Shown piece after piece: positions 51,166-58,994 of a stretch of 64,000 nucleotides of DNA (its first letter is position 1; every line of letters begins with the position of its first letter). The stretch is from CAZMGT01 sp964565895 (lineage in GTDB: Bacteria > Armatimonadota > Zipacnadia > UBA1398 > CAZMGT01), in contig CAZMGT010000014.1 in NCBI GenBank assembly GCA_964565895.1, forward strand, positions 1 through 64,000, in the 5' to 3' direction. A model generated the notes under the pieces. It made no database searches, had not been told where the DNA came from, and saw only the letters and a program-made list of their open reading frames with translations. The position numbers and the translations under genes were made by a program.

Positions 51166-52404
51166 CTAATGTTGCTTAAGCTTCATGCAGCAGTGTTTAT
51201 ACTTCAGCCCACTGCCGCAGGGGCAGGGATCGTTGCGCCCGGGTTCCTTCGCCGGGGCAACCGCCGCCGGGGGCATGTCGAGCAGCGGCGCCTGGCTCAT
51301 GTTCTCGGCAACCACCTGCTCCGCCAGCCGCCTCATTTCCTCGTGCGTGTGCTCGAAGATCTGCTTATATGCCGGGCAGAGGTAGTTTGAGGGATAATCG
51401 TCATCGTGCATAACAATCCGGTGCTTGGGGCACCCGCCTTGGCAGAAAATGCGCCACTGGCAGTCCAGGCACTCACGAGGCAGGTTGAGCTTGCGCCCCT
51501 TAAACTCCAAAAACAGCGGCGTTTGCACCAGCTCGCGAATGGGCGTTTGGAAAATGTTCCCCAGCTTATACTCCGGGTAAACGAAGTGGTCGCAGCAATA
51601 AAGATCGCCGTTATACTCCAAAATTAGGCTGCGGTCGCAGCTTGTCCCAAACACGCACAGCTCGGGCTCGATGTTTAGGTGCGGCATGAGGATATTGTCG
51701 AACATGCGCACGGAGACGAGGCGCACATGCCGCTTCTTCCACTCGTCAAACACCGTGCACATAAAGTTCGCGTAGTCCTCCGGGGTGACGGAAAACGGGA
51801 GAACGTTTCCCTGGCCGTCGTGCTCCACGCAGGGGATAAACTGCATGTGCCGCACGCCGTGGCGGAAGAGGAAGTGGTAGACCTCGCGCGGGTGCTTTAC
51901 GTTAACGTCGTTGAGCAGCACCAACGCGTTAAACTCCACGCCGTGCTCGAGCATTAGCTCCAGCGCGCGCATTACCCGCGCGTGCGACGGCCGGCCGTCG
52001 ATCGTTTTCCTGTAGTGGTCGTGCAGCTCGTGCGGGCCGTCGATGCTTAGGCCAACGAGGACTTCGTTTTCCCGCAGAAGCTCGCACCAGCGCTCGTCGA
52101 GCAGTGTGCCGTTGGTTTGGATGCAGTTTTGGATAACCTGCCCCGGGCGGGCGTATTTCCGCTGAAGGTCAAACGCGCGTTTGAAGAAGTCCACGCCCAT
52201 GAGCAGGGGCTCGCCGCCCTGCCAGCCAAAGTTTACCTGGTGCCCGCTGTCCTCGATTACCTGGCGAATGTACAGCTCAAGCAGCTCGTCGGACATCCGC
52301 CGCGGCCCGCGCGAGGGATACATCTTTTGCACGCGGCGGTAATAGCAATAGGTGCAGGCCAGGTTGCAGTCGGCCGATGCTGGTTTGGCGAGAATGTGGT
52401 ACAC
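51166..52404 (-). CDS. Radical SAM-SPASM protein (anaerobic sulfatase maturase-like) with SEC-C tail
   Basis: 412 residues. Radical SAM cluster motif CNLACTYC (Cys13, 17, 20), GGEPLLMGVDFFK, IQTNGTLLDERWCELL, VGLSIDGP, then a SPASM domain with CVFGTSCDRSLILEYNGDLYCC and CLDCQWRIFCQGGCP, matching anaerobic sulfatase-maturing enzymes that turn Cys or Ser into formylglycine. A carboxyl SEC-C motif GRNDPCPCGSGLKYKHCC (about 392-409) is fused after a short linker. No sulfatase is in the window, so it may act in trans or on another peptide. GTG start; its reverse-strand promoter candidate is at 52451-52480. Confidence 0.9.
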   Translation of the reverse strand: MYHILAKPASADCNLACTYCYYRRVQKMYPSRGPRRMSDELLELYIRQVIEDSGHQVNFGWQGGEPLLMGVDFFKRAFDLQRKYARPGQVIQNCIQTNGTLLDERWCELLRENEVLVGLSIDGPHELHDHYRKTIDGRPSHARVMRALELMLEHGVEFNALVLLNDVNVKHPREVYHFLFRHGVRHMQFIPCVEHDGQGNVLPFSVTPEDYANFMCTVFDEWKKRHVRLVSVRMFDNILMPHLNIEPELCVFGTSCDRSLILEYNGDLYCCDHFVYPEYKLGNIFQTPIRELVQTPLFLEFKGRKLNLPRECLDCQWRIFCQGGCPKHRIVMHDDDYPSNYLCPAYKQIFEHTHEEMRRLAEQVVAENMSQAPLLDMPPAAVAPAKEPGRNDPCPCGSGLKYKHCCMKLKQH

Positions 52405-52450
52405 GTCGCTCGGTCCTCGCTACCTCGGCGCCACGCGCGGCGCGACTATC

Positions 52451-52480
52451 ATCTTACTCCTCGAGCAACATGCCTTTCAA
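52451..52480 (-). promoter_or_regulatory. Candidate promoter for the radical SAM gene
   Basis: On the reverse strand TTGAAA (52480-52475), 18 bases, TAAGAT (52456-52451); predicted start near 52444, about 40 nt before the GTG. Confidence 0.45.
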
Positions 52481-52572
52481 CCGCTTAAAGCACAACGGGC
52501 GCGCTTTCGCTGCGCCCGCGTGCCGGCCGGTGTGAACCTTTGCGCCGTCTCTAGCGTGGGGAACGGGGCGTC

Positions 52573-52581
52573 TGATATACT
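52573..52581 (+). promoter_or_regulatory. Extended -10 promoter candidate for ruvC
   Basis: TG-A-TATACT at 52573-52581, predicted start near 52588, about 16 nt before ruvC. Same extended form as at 31384. No -35 seen. Confidence 0.4.
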
Positions 52582-52603
52582 CTGAGCGAGTGGGGTGCGG
52601 GCG

Positions 52604-53119
52604 ATGGTTATTCTGGGCGTTGACCCCGGGCTGAAGGTAACCGGCTATGGCTTGGTGGAGGTTGCCGACGGCCGGGAGACGCTCAGGGAGGGCGGAGCGA
52701 TTCGCCCCGACCCCGCCGCGCCGTTGGAGCAGCGGCTGCTCCAGATCTTCCAGGAGCTGGACGAGCTTCTGCGCCAGGCCCAGCCCGATGTCGTCGCCGT
52801 GGAGGAGCTATATTCCAAGTACGAGCACCCCAAAACGGCGATCCTCATGGGCCACGCGCGGGGGGTTATCTATCTCGCCGCCGCTCGGCACGGCATCCCC
52901 GTGGTGAGCTATACGGCGAGCAAGGTCAAAATGGCGCTTACGGGAAGCGGCCGGGCAAGCAAGCGCCAGGTGCAACACATGGTCATGCGCGCGCTGGAGC
53001 TAGTTGAGCCGCCGCAGCCTGCCGATGTCTCCGACGCGCTGGCGCTTGCCCTGTGCCACGCGAACATCGTCGCGCGCGGGCAATCGCCCGCGCGGCGCCT
53101 GGCCGGGAGCGAGCAATGA
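52604..53119 (+). CDS. ruvC: Holliday junction resolvase RuvC
   Basis: 171 residues; nuclease that cuts Holliday junctions with RuvAB. Acidic active site: Asp7 in LGVDPGLKVTGYG, Glu in VVAVEELYSKYEHPKTAI, and Asp in ADVSDALALALCHANI. Basic block GSGRASKRQVQHMV conserved. ATG at 52604 is taken; the GTG at 52595 adds two residues. Its TGA overlaps the ruvA ATG (ATGA). Confidence 0.97.
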   Translation: MVILGVDPGLKVTGYGLVEVADGRETLREGGAIRPDPAAPLEQRLLQIFQELDELLRQAQPDVVAVEELYSKYEHPKTAILMGHARGVIYLAAARHGIPVVSYTASKVKMALTGSGRASKRQVQHMVMRALELVEPPQPADVSDALALALCHANIVARGQSPARRLAGSEQ

Positions 53120-53730
53120 TCACCTACCTTCGGGGAAGCGTTGTTTCGTGTTCCGACGACGCCGTGGTCCTCGACGTTAACGGGGTGGGTTATAAGATCG
53201 TCGTCCCGCCCCTTGTGCTTGAGGATCTGCGCAGCCGGGCGCCGGAGGAAGAAGTGACGCTCACCGTGCACCATTACTTGCAGATCGATCAAAACCGCGC
53301 CGTGCCCATGCTCATCGGTTTTCGCAACGAGCAGGAGCGCGAGTTTTACTTGGCCCTGGCTGGCGTGCTCGGGCCGAAGAGCGCGGTAAAGTGCCTTGCT
53401 GCGCCGCTCGGGCGTATTGCCCAGAGCATCGAGCTCGGCGACACCGCGTTCTTGCGCAGCCTTCCCGGGATCGGCCCGCAGAAGGCGCGCGACTTGATCT
53501 CTAAGCTGCAGGGCAAGCTCGGGCCGTTTTTGGCCTTGGAGGCCAAGGGGCCCGCGGTGGCCCCTATTGCCGCGGGCGAATCAGACATGGTCGCCGATGC
53601 AATCAGCGCGCTGCAGGACCTGGGCTACAAGCGCCCGGAAGCAGCGCAACTGGTGCACCGAGCGATGCGCGAGAACCCCGGCTTGGCCACGGTGGAGGAC
53701 TTGCTCGGCGCCATTTTCGCGCGCAAGTAA
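53116..53730 (+). CDS. ruvA: Holliday junction DNA helicase subunit RuvA
   Basis: 204 residues; binds the four-way junction and loads RuvB. OB-fold amino domain (ITYLRGSVVSCSDDAVVLDVNGVGYKI), helix-hairpin-helix domain (SLPGIGPQKARDLISKLQGKLG) and the carboxyl RuvB-binding domain (DAISALQDLGYKRPEAAQLVHRA). The ATG overlaps the ruvC stop by four bases; a longer in-frame version would overlap ruvC. ruvB follows after 18 bases. Confidence 0.97.
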   Translation: MITYLRGSVVSCSDDAVVLDVNGVGYKIVVPPLVLEDLRSRAPEEEVTLTVHHYLQIDQNRAVPMLIGFRNEQEREFYLALAGVLGPKSAVKCLAAPLGRIAQSIELGDTAFLRSLPGIGPQKARDLISKLQGKLGPFLALEAKGPAVAPIAAGESDMVADAISALQDLGYKRPEAAQLVHRAMRENPGLATVEDLLGAIFARK

Positions 53731-53748
53731 ACGGCGAAGGGACCGGCG

Positions 53749-54780
53749 ATGGCCAGAGAGCGCACGGTAAGCCCCAAGCCCCTGCCCGAGGACGAGCAGC
53801 AGCGCTCGCGCCTGCGCCCGCGCAGCTTCTCCGACTTTTTCGGCCAGCGCGCCGTGGTCGAGAACCTGCAGATCGCCATCGAGGCCGCCAAGCGGCGCGG
53901 CGATGTTTTAGAGCACGTCCTGCTTACCGGCCCCCCGGGGCTGGGGAAGACGACCCTCGCACACATCATCGCCGCGGAAATGGGCAAGCCGATAATGGTT
54001 ACCGCCGGGCCCTCGCTCGAGCGCCCTGGCGACCTCGTCGGCATTCTCACTAACCTCGAGCCCGGGCACGTGCTGTTTATCGACGAGATCCATCGCCTCT
54101 CCCGCCCCGTAGAGGAGAAGCTTTATTCGGCGATGGAGGATTTTCGCATCGATATCGTCATCGACCGCGGGCCCTACGCGCGGACGATCCCCATGACGCT
54201 AAAGCCGTTTACGTTAGTCGGGGCGACGACGCGGCCCGGGCTGCTCACCCCGCCGCTGCGCGAGCGGTTTGGCCTGCCCCTGCACTTTGACTTTTACTCG
54301 CCGGAGGAGCTGAAGGAGATCATTACCCGCTCCGCCCAGGTGCTGGGCATCGAGATGGACGAGGAGGGAGCACTGGAGATCGCCCGGCGCAGCCGGGGCA
54401 CGGCGCGGGTGGCTAATCGGCTGTTGCTGAGGGTGCGCGACTGGGCGCAGGTGAAGGCCGGCGGCGTGATTACCAAGGAGGTTGCCGACGCCGGCTTGCG
54501 CGCCCAAGGGGTAGATGAGCTGGGCCTAGACGAGCTGGACCGCAAGCTGCTGCGCACGATTATTGAGTTCTACCGCGGCGGGCCCGTGGGCATCGAGGCC
54601 ATCGCCGCCACGCTGGGCGAGGAGACAGACACCCTCGTTGATGTCGTTGAGCCGTACCTATTAAAGATCGGCTTCGTTATCCGCACGCCGCAAGGGCGCC
54701 GCGCCTCTCCCGCTGCCTATCGACACCTTAACCTAACCCCGCCGGACACGGAGGAGCAGCAACCCACGCTGCCTGTATAG
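53749..54780 (+). CDS. ruvB: Holliday junction DNA helicase motor RuvB
   Basis: 343 residues, AAA+ ATPase that drives branch migration. Walker A GPPGLGKTT (61-69), Walker B HVLFIDEIHRL, sensor-type TLVGATTRPGLLTPPLRERFGL with the arginine finger, and the winged-helix carboxyl domain (GGPVGIEAIAATLGEETDTL). Normal family length. An MFS transporter gene follows 5 bases later. Confidence 0.98.
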   Translation: MARERTVSPKPLPEDEQQRSRLRPRSFSDFFGQRAVVENLQIAIEAAKRRGDVLEHVLLTGPPGLGKTTLAHIIAAEMGKPIMVTAGPSLERPGDLVGILTNLEPGHVLFIDEIHRLSRPVEEKLYSAMEDFRIDIVIDRGPYARTIPMTLKPFTLVGATTRPGLLTPPLRERFGLPLHFDFYSPEELKEIITRSAQVLGIEMDEEGALEIARRSRGTARVANRLLLRVRDWAQVKAGGVITKEVADAGLRAQGVDELGLDELDRKLLRTIIEFYRGGPVGIEAIAATLGEETDTLVDVVEPYLLKIGFVIRTPQGRRASPAAYRHLNLTPPDTEEQQPTLPV

Positions 54781-54785
54781 CTCCT

Positions 54786-56000
54786 ATGCCACGTTCGCTA
54801 TCCACGTTTCAGCGCTACCTCGTCGTTGTGCTCTGCGCCATCGTTCACGGGCTAAACCACTCGTTTGCCGCAAGCCTCGTCCCGCTTTATGAGCAGATGC
54901 GCGCGGACTTTGGCCTGCTCAATGTCGCCCCCGTGACCTTGCTGTTTACCATCTCCGCCGTCGTCTACTGCATAACCAGCCTGCCCTATGGCTACCTTGC
55001 GGACAGAATGAGCAGAAAGTGGCTTGTCGCCGGGGGAATGTTCGCTTATTCGCTGGCGTTTTTAGCCCTGGCGTTTTCCGAAAGCTATGGCGCGGCGATG
55101 CTCTGGCTAATTGTCGGAGGCGTTGCCGGGGGCTCGTTCCACCCGCCGGCAAACGCATTGGTCGCGGGAATGCTGCCCGAGCGCGTGGGCCTGGCCATGG
55201 GGATCAGCGGGATGGGCTCGGCGCTGGGGTTTTTCCTCGGGCCCCAAGTGGGGGGCTGGCTGGGCGAAATGCACGGCTGGCGCTACTCCTGCCTAATGTT
55301 TTCCCTCGCCGGGTTTTTCATGTCCGCGGTTTTCGCCGTCTTCGGGCGCGACGCTCCGGGCGACGATGTGCAGCGCAGCGGACAAAACGTGTTTCGCTTC
55401 CACCGCATGCTCGTCGTTCTGCTCGTCGTCCTCGGGGTGGTGTTTAGCATGCGCGACTTTTCCGGCTGGGGAAGCAACACCCTAACCTCGCTTTATATGC
55501 TGCGCGCGCTGGACTTCTCCGAGTCGCGCACGGGGCTATATCTCGGGCTCATCAACCTTGCCGGGCTTGCGGCAATGCCCCTTTTGGGCAGGCTTTCCGA
55601 CCTAGGCAAGCGCGGCTACTGGGTAACGGGAACGCTGCTTATGTGCGGGGTGTTCGTGAGCCTCATTCCCCGCTGGCCGGCGCAGCTTCTGCCGTTGGGG
55701 CTAATGATCTTCGGGTTCTGGCTGAGCGGCTCGATCTGCGTCGTAGACGCGGCGATCGCGGAAACCGTTCCCCCGTATGCGCGCGGGAGAATGTTTGGCC
55801 TGGTAATGACCTTCGGCGGGGTCGTTGTGGGCAACGCGCCGTTTGTCATGGGGCTGCTCGTAGACCACATGGGCGAGGGCGCGGAGCTTGCGCAGACGTA
55901 CTTTCCCGTTTACGCCGTGCTCGGGTTAATCTTCTGCGCCCCGGCGTTTGGCATTCCCCTTGTCTTGCGACTTGTCCGCCGGCTAAGCGCCGAGCAATAG
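54786..56000 (+). CDS. MFS transporter
   Basis: 404 residues with twelve predicted membrane helices in two bundles. Major facilitator marks: loop YGYLADRMSRKWLVAGGM between helices 2 and 3, and GSALGFFLGPQVGGWLGEM. Fosmidomycin-resistance-like and sugar or drug exporters share this architecture; substrate not assignable. It lies 5 bases after ruvB, in the same transcript, though its task is unlikely to be recombination. Confidence 0.88.
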   Translation: MPRSLSTFQRYLVVVLCAIVHGLNHSFAASLVPLYEQMRADFGLLNVAPVTLLFTISAVVYCITSLPYGYLADRMSRKWLVAGGMFAYSLAFLALAFSESYGAAMLWLIVGGVAGGSFHPPANALVAGMLPERVGLAMGISGMGSALGFFLGPQVGGWLGEMHGWRYSCLMFSLAGFFMSAVFAVFGRDAPGDDVQRSGQNVFRFHRMLVVLLVVLGVVFSMRDFSGWGSNTLTSLYMLRALDFSESRTGLYLGLINLAGLAAMPLLGRLSDLGKRGYWVTGTLLMCGVFVSLIPRWPAQLLPLGLMIFGFWLSGSICVVDAAIAETVPPYARGRMFGLVMTFGGVVVGNAPFVMGLLVDHMGEGAELAQTYFPVYAVLGLIFCAPAFGIPLVLRLVRRLSAEQ

Positions 56001-56104
56001 GCGCGCTTCTTTAAGAGCAATGTTTGCCCCGGGCAGGACTGCGCGAAAACGCCGCGGAAGCCTACGGAAGAAATTACCTCGGTCGTGCTTGGAGGGACGG
56101 GCCC

Positions 56105-57424
56105 ATGAGCGGTTGGCGAACGCTTGGCATCGTGTCCTTGGCTGCTATGGCTGTGGCACTTGCGCTGGGCTGGGCGGCGGGAGAGCCGCGCGCCTTTTTT
56201 GGCCAGGCAGCGCAAGTATCCTCAACCACTGCGAAGGTGAGGGCTGTGGCACAGGAAAGCACAGTGCAGGACCCCCCTGCGGCGACGTTTGGCGAAGATC
56301 TCTTGTTTTTGCGCAAATATACCGACGTGCTCGTGCTCTCCGACAACTCGCGCCAGGCGCAGGTCGCCGTCTGCCCGAGCATGCAAGGGCGGATTATGAC
56401 GAGCACCGCGGCAGGGCTTGGGGGCACGAGTTTCGGCTGGATTAACCGCGAGCTCATTGCCTCGGGCAAGGTGCTCCAGCACATCAACCCCTACGGGGGC
56501 GAGGACCGCTTTTGGCTCGGGCCTGAGGGCGGCCAGTTCTCCATCTTCTTCAAAAAAGGCGTGCCCTTTGACCTGGAGCACTGGTTTACCCCGGCCCCGA
56601 TCGACACCGAGCCGTTCGACCTCGTCGCCCGCGGCGACGAGTGGGCCCTGTTCCGCAAGAAGATGCACCTGGTGAACTACTCCGGGACGGAGTTCGACCT
56701 GCTCGTCGAGCGCGAGGTGCGCCTGCTTGGGGCCGATATCGTGCGCCAGACTCTCGGTCTTGCTCCGCCGCCCACGGTGCGCTGCGTAGCGTTTCAGTCG
56801 GAGAACAAAATCCGCAACATCGGCAGCGAGCCCTGGCGCAAGGAGACGGGCTTGCTCTCCATTTGGATTCTGGGCATGTTTAACCCCTCGCCGCGAACCA
56901 CTGTGGTTATCCCGTTCAAGCCCGGCCCGGTGGACAAGCTCGGGCCGATCGTCAACGACGCTTACTTCGGCAAGGTCCCCGCGGACCGGCTTATCGTTAA
57001 GCGCGACGTGCTGTTCTTCCGCGGCGACGGGCAGTATCGGAGCAAGATCGGCATCTCGCCGCGGCGGGCAAAGCCGTTTTTGGGCAGCTACGACGCAACG
57101 ACAAACACGCTTACCGTTGTCTGGTTTAACCTCCCCAAGGGCGTTACGGACTACGTAAACTCGATGTGGGAGATCCAAAAGGAGCCCTATGGCGGCGATG
57201 CAGTGAACTCCTACAACGACGGCCCGCCCGCGCCCGGGGCCAAGCCGCTCGGGCCGTTTTACGAGCTCGAGACCTCTTCCCCCGCGGCGGCGCTTACCCC
57301 GGGCTCGCTGATTACCCACATCCACCGCACAATGCACTTCCAGGGCCCAGAGGCCGACCTCGATCGCATCGCCAGAGCGACCCTCGGGGTAACGATCGCC
57401 CAAATTAAGGCGGCGTTTAACTAG
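56105..57424 (+). CDS. Exported DUF6786 family protein
   Basis: 439 residues. Signal peptide (LGIVSLAAMAVALALGWAAG), linker, then a large beta-rich domain resembling aldose-epimerase-like (galactose mutarotase) folds: VLVLSDNSRQAQVAVCPSMQGRIMTS, FGWINRELIASG, QHINPYGGEDRFWLGPEGGQFSIFF, GLLSIWILGMFNPSPRTTVVIPF, and a carboxyl FYELETSSPAAALTPG. DUF6786 is found in Planctomycetota and relatives; carbohydrate-binding or epimerase role is inference. ATG at 56105 has TTGGAGGG upstream; 104 bases after the MFS stop. Confidence 0.8.
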   Translation: MSGWRTLGIVSLAAMAVALALGWAAGEPRAFFGQAAQVSSTTAKVRAVAQESTVQDPPAATFGEDLLFLRKYTDVLVLSDNSRQAQVAVCPSMQGRIMTSTAAGLGGTSFGWINRELIASGKVLQHINPYGGEDRFWLGPEGGQFSIFFKKGVPFDLEHWFTPAPIDTEPFDLVARGDEWALFRKKMHLVNYSGTEFDLLVEREVRLLGADIVRQTLGLAPPPTVRCVAFQSENKIRNIGSEPWRKETGLLSIWILGMFNPSPRTTVVIPFKPGPVDKLGPIVNDAYFGKVPADRLIVKRDVLFFRGDGQYRSKIGISPRRAKPFLGSYDATTNTLTVVWFNLPKGVTDYVNSMWEIQKEPYGGDAVNSYNDGPPAPGAKPLGPFYELETSSPAAALTPGSLITHIHRTMHFQGPEADLDRIARATLGVTIAQIKAAFN

Positions 57425-57470
57425 CCCCATCGCGCGCCTTGTGGGGCGCGGCACTGAGGGGAAGCCGAAA

Positions 57471-57513
57471 AAAACACAGCGCACGGCCGCCTATGTGGCG
57501 TGCGCTGTGTTTT
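57471..57513 (-). terminator. Perfect hairpin terminator for rpsU (possibly bidirectional)
   Basis: Arms 57471-57485 and 57499-57513 are perfect 15-bp inverted repeats. Read on the reverse strand the stem is followed by a run of seven T, so it ends rpsU transcripts; on the forward strand, after the DUF6786 gene, the 3' arm ends in TTTT, which may also work. Confidence 0.8.
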
Positions 57514-57582
57514 CGCTTGTGGGCGAAGATTTTTCCCTCGCGCGTGCGGCGCAACCGGGGCGAGGTTAGCCTATGCCATAGC

Positions 57583-57771
57583 TCAGCCTCTCTGCCTGCG
57601 CTTCGCCCGACGGCGACGGGCCTTTTCCAGCCGCCGGCGGCGGTCGCTGGGCTTCTCGTACCTCTCGTGTCTCCGAGCGTCCTTTAGCTTTCCGGTCCGC
57701 TCCAGATTACGCCGGAAACGACGGAGCGCGCTATCGAGGGATTCGCCCTCCTCAACACGCACGTTGGTCAT
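57583..57771 (-). CDS. rpsU: 30S ribosomal protein S21
   Basis: 62 residues, typical size. Starts TNVRVEEGESLDSALRRFRRNLE and continues basic (ERYEKPSDRRRRLEKARRRRAKRRQ), the usual S21 pattern. ATG at 57771 has GAGG upstream; the upstream in-frame start adds only eight residues. Single-gene transcript between tandem promoters and the terminator at 57471. Confidence 0.96.
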   Translation of the reverse strand: MTNVRVEEGESLDSALRRFRRNLERTGKLKDARRHERYEKPSDRRRRLEKARRRRAKRRQRG

Positions 57772-57796
57772 CCCAACCTCACACCTATCCGCCACT

Positions 57797-57887
57797 ATTG
57801 TAAAACAGCCAGCCCACAGTTCAGCGCTCCGGCCGAGCCGCGGACCGTTGTTGCCTCAGTCTATCCCTATACCGCGCCCCCCGTCAA
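57797..57887 (-). promoter_or_regulatory. Two tandem promoters for rpsU
   Basis: Proximal: CTGAAC (57824-57819), 16 bases, TACAAT (57802-57797). Distal: TTGACG (57887-57882), 18 bases, TAGACT (57863-57858). Predicted starts near 57790 and 57851. Confidence 0.5.
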
Positions 57888-57968
57888 GCAACGCGCCACG
57901 ATGAAGGAAGCGCAAACTTGCGTGCAGTAACAAATGCCAAGCGCAACTCGCCCAGCGGAGGAGCCCTC

Positions 57969-58994
57969 GTGCACCCGTTTTTAAACTGGAAAATCCTGCC
58001 CAAAACGCTTGCGCCGCTAAACCAAAGCTTTGTTGAGCTGGCCGCGTTTTTGGCTGTCTTCCTCCTTGTCGCCTTGTCCATGGCCGTGCGCCGCAGGCGC
58101 CAGGCGTGGCGGCACGTTGTGCAGGTGCTCAGTATTGTGCTGTTCTTTTTCATCATTAGCTCGTGCCTTGGCGTGTTCGGGCTAATTCGCAACGCCATTC
58201 ACGGCATCCAATGGGCGGGCAAGGACGACTTGCAGGCGTTTTACTTCCTCGCCACGACGGCTGCGATAATCTCGCTGACCTTCGTCTTCGGCCCCGTGTT
58301 TTGCGGCTGGGTGTGTCCCACGGGCGCGCTGCAGGAGTTTTTGCACATGCTCCTGCGCCGGCCGCCCGGCGTGCCCATGCGCAAAGCTAGAGCAAAAGCC
58401 GTCGCCGCCGCGGTGGCCTTCGGCTTCCTCGGCTATACCGCGGTGGTAACCGTCGTTTTCAGCACACGCCGCCCCATGCTCGAGGACGCGGCAGCGCTTT
58501 GGGCGGCAGCGCTGCTCGTGCTTTTGTTGTTCGCCGTCCTCTCGCCTGCGGCCGATGGCGCGTTTCGCGTTTTGCGCTATGCCTCGCTGGCGCTCGTTGT
58601 TGGGCTAACGATCGCTGGGATAAACATTACCTCGCCGGTGCATTTTGTGTTTACCAATGTTCACGACTGGGCGAGCCTGCTCTCTACGCTCGCGATAATG
58701 TTCGCCTCGCTCGCTGTGAGCCGGTCGTTCTGCCGCTATCTTTGCCCGTTTGGGCTGCTCTGCGGCTTGGCGGGGACAAAAGCCATCCGCTCCATCGAAC
58801 TTGTCGCGGAAAGATGCACGGGGTGCAACGCTTGCGCCCGAGTTTGCGGGACGGCCTGTATTAAGAAGGGCAAGATCGAGCGCACGGCGTGCATTATGTG
58901 CCTCGCCTGCGTCGACGCCTGCCCGGAAGGCGCGCTCGTCGTGCGAGACAACCTCGGGCCGGCCCTGGGGCGCGTGGAGGAGGCCGCGCCATGA
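57969..58994 (+). CDS. Membrane polyferredoxin (NapH/NosR/CcoG-like)
   Basis: 341 residues. Six or seven membrane helices, CGWVCPTGALQ near 112 and CRYLCPFGLL near 255 (the paired CxxxCP motifs of NapH/NosR/RnfB-type proteins), then two [4Fe-4S] clusters CTGCNACARVC and CIMCLACVDACP near 285-315. Carries electrons across or along the membrane. No FMN-binding domain or Rieske is fused. GTG at 57969 has GCGGAGGAG upstream and starts the membrane part. Its TGA overlaps the next gene's ATG (ATGA), so the pair is translated together. Confidence 0.9.
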   Translation: MHPFLNWKILPKTLAPLNQSFVELAAFLAVFLLVALSMAVRRRRQAWRHVVQVLSIVLFFFIISSCLGVFGLIRNAIHGIQWAGKDDLQAFYFLATTAAIISLTFVFGPVFCGWVCPTGALQEFLHMLLRRPPGVPMRKARAKAVAAAVAFGFLGYTAVVTVVFSTRRPMLEDAAALWAAALLVLLLFAVLSPAADGAFRVLRYASLALVVGLTIAGINITSPVHFVFTNVHDWASLLSTLAIMFASLAVSRSFCRYLCPFGLLCGLAGTKAIRSIELVAERCTGCNACARVCGTACIKKGKIERTACIMCLACVDACPEGALVVRDNLGPALGRVEEAAP

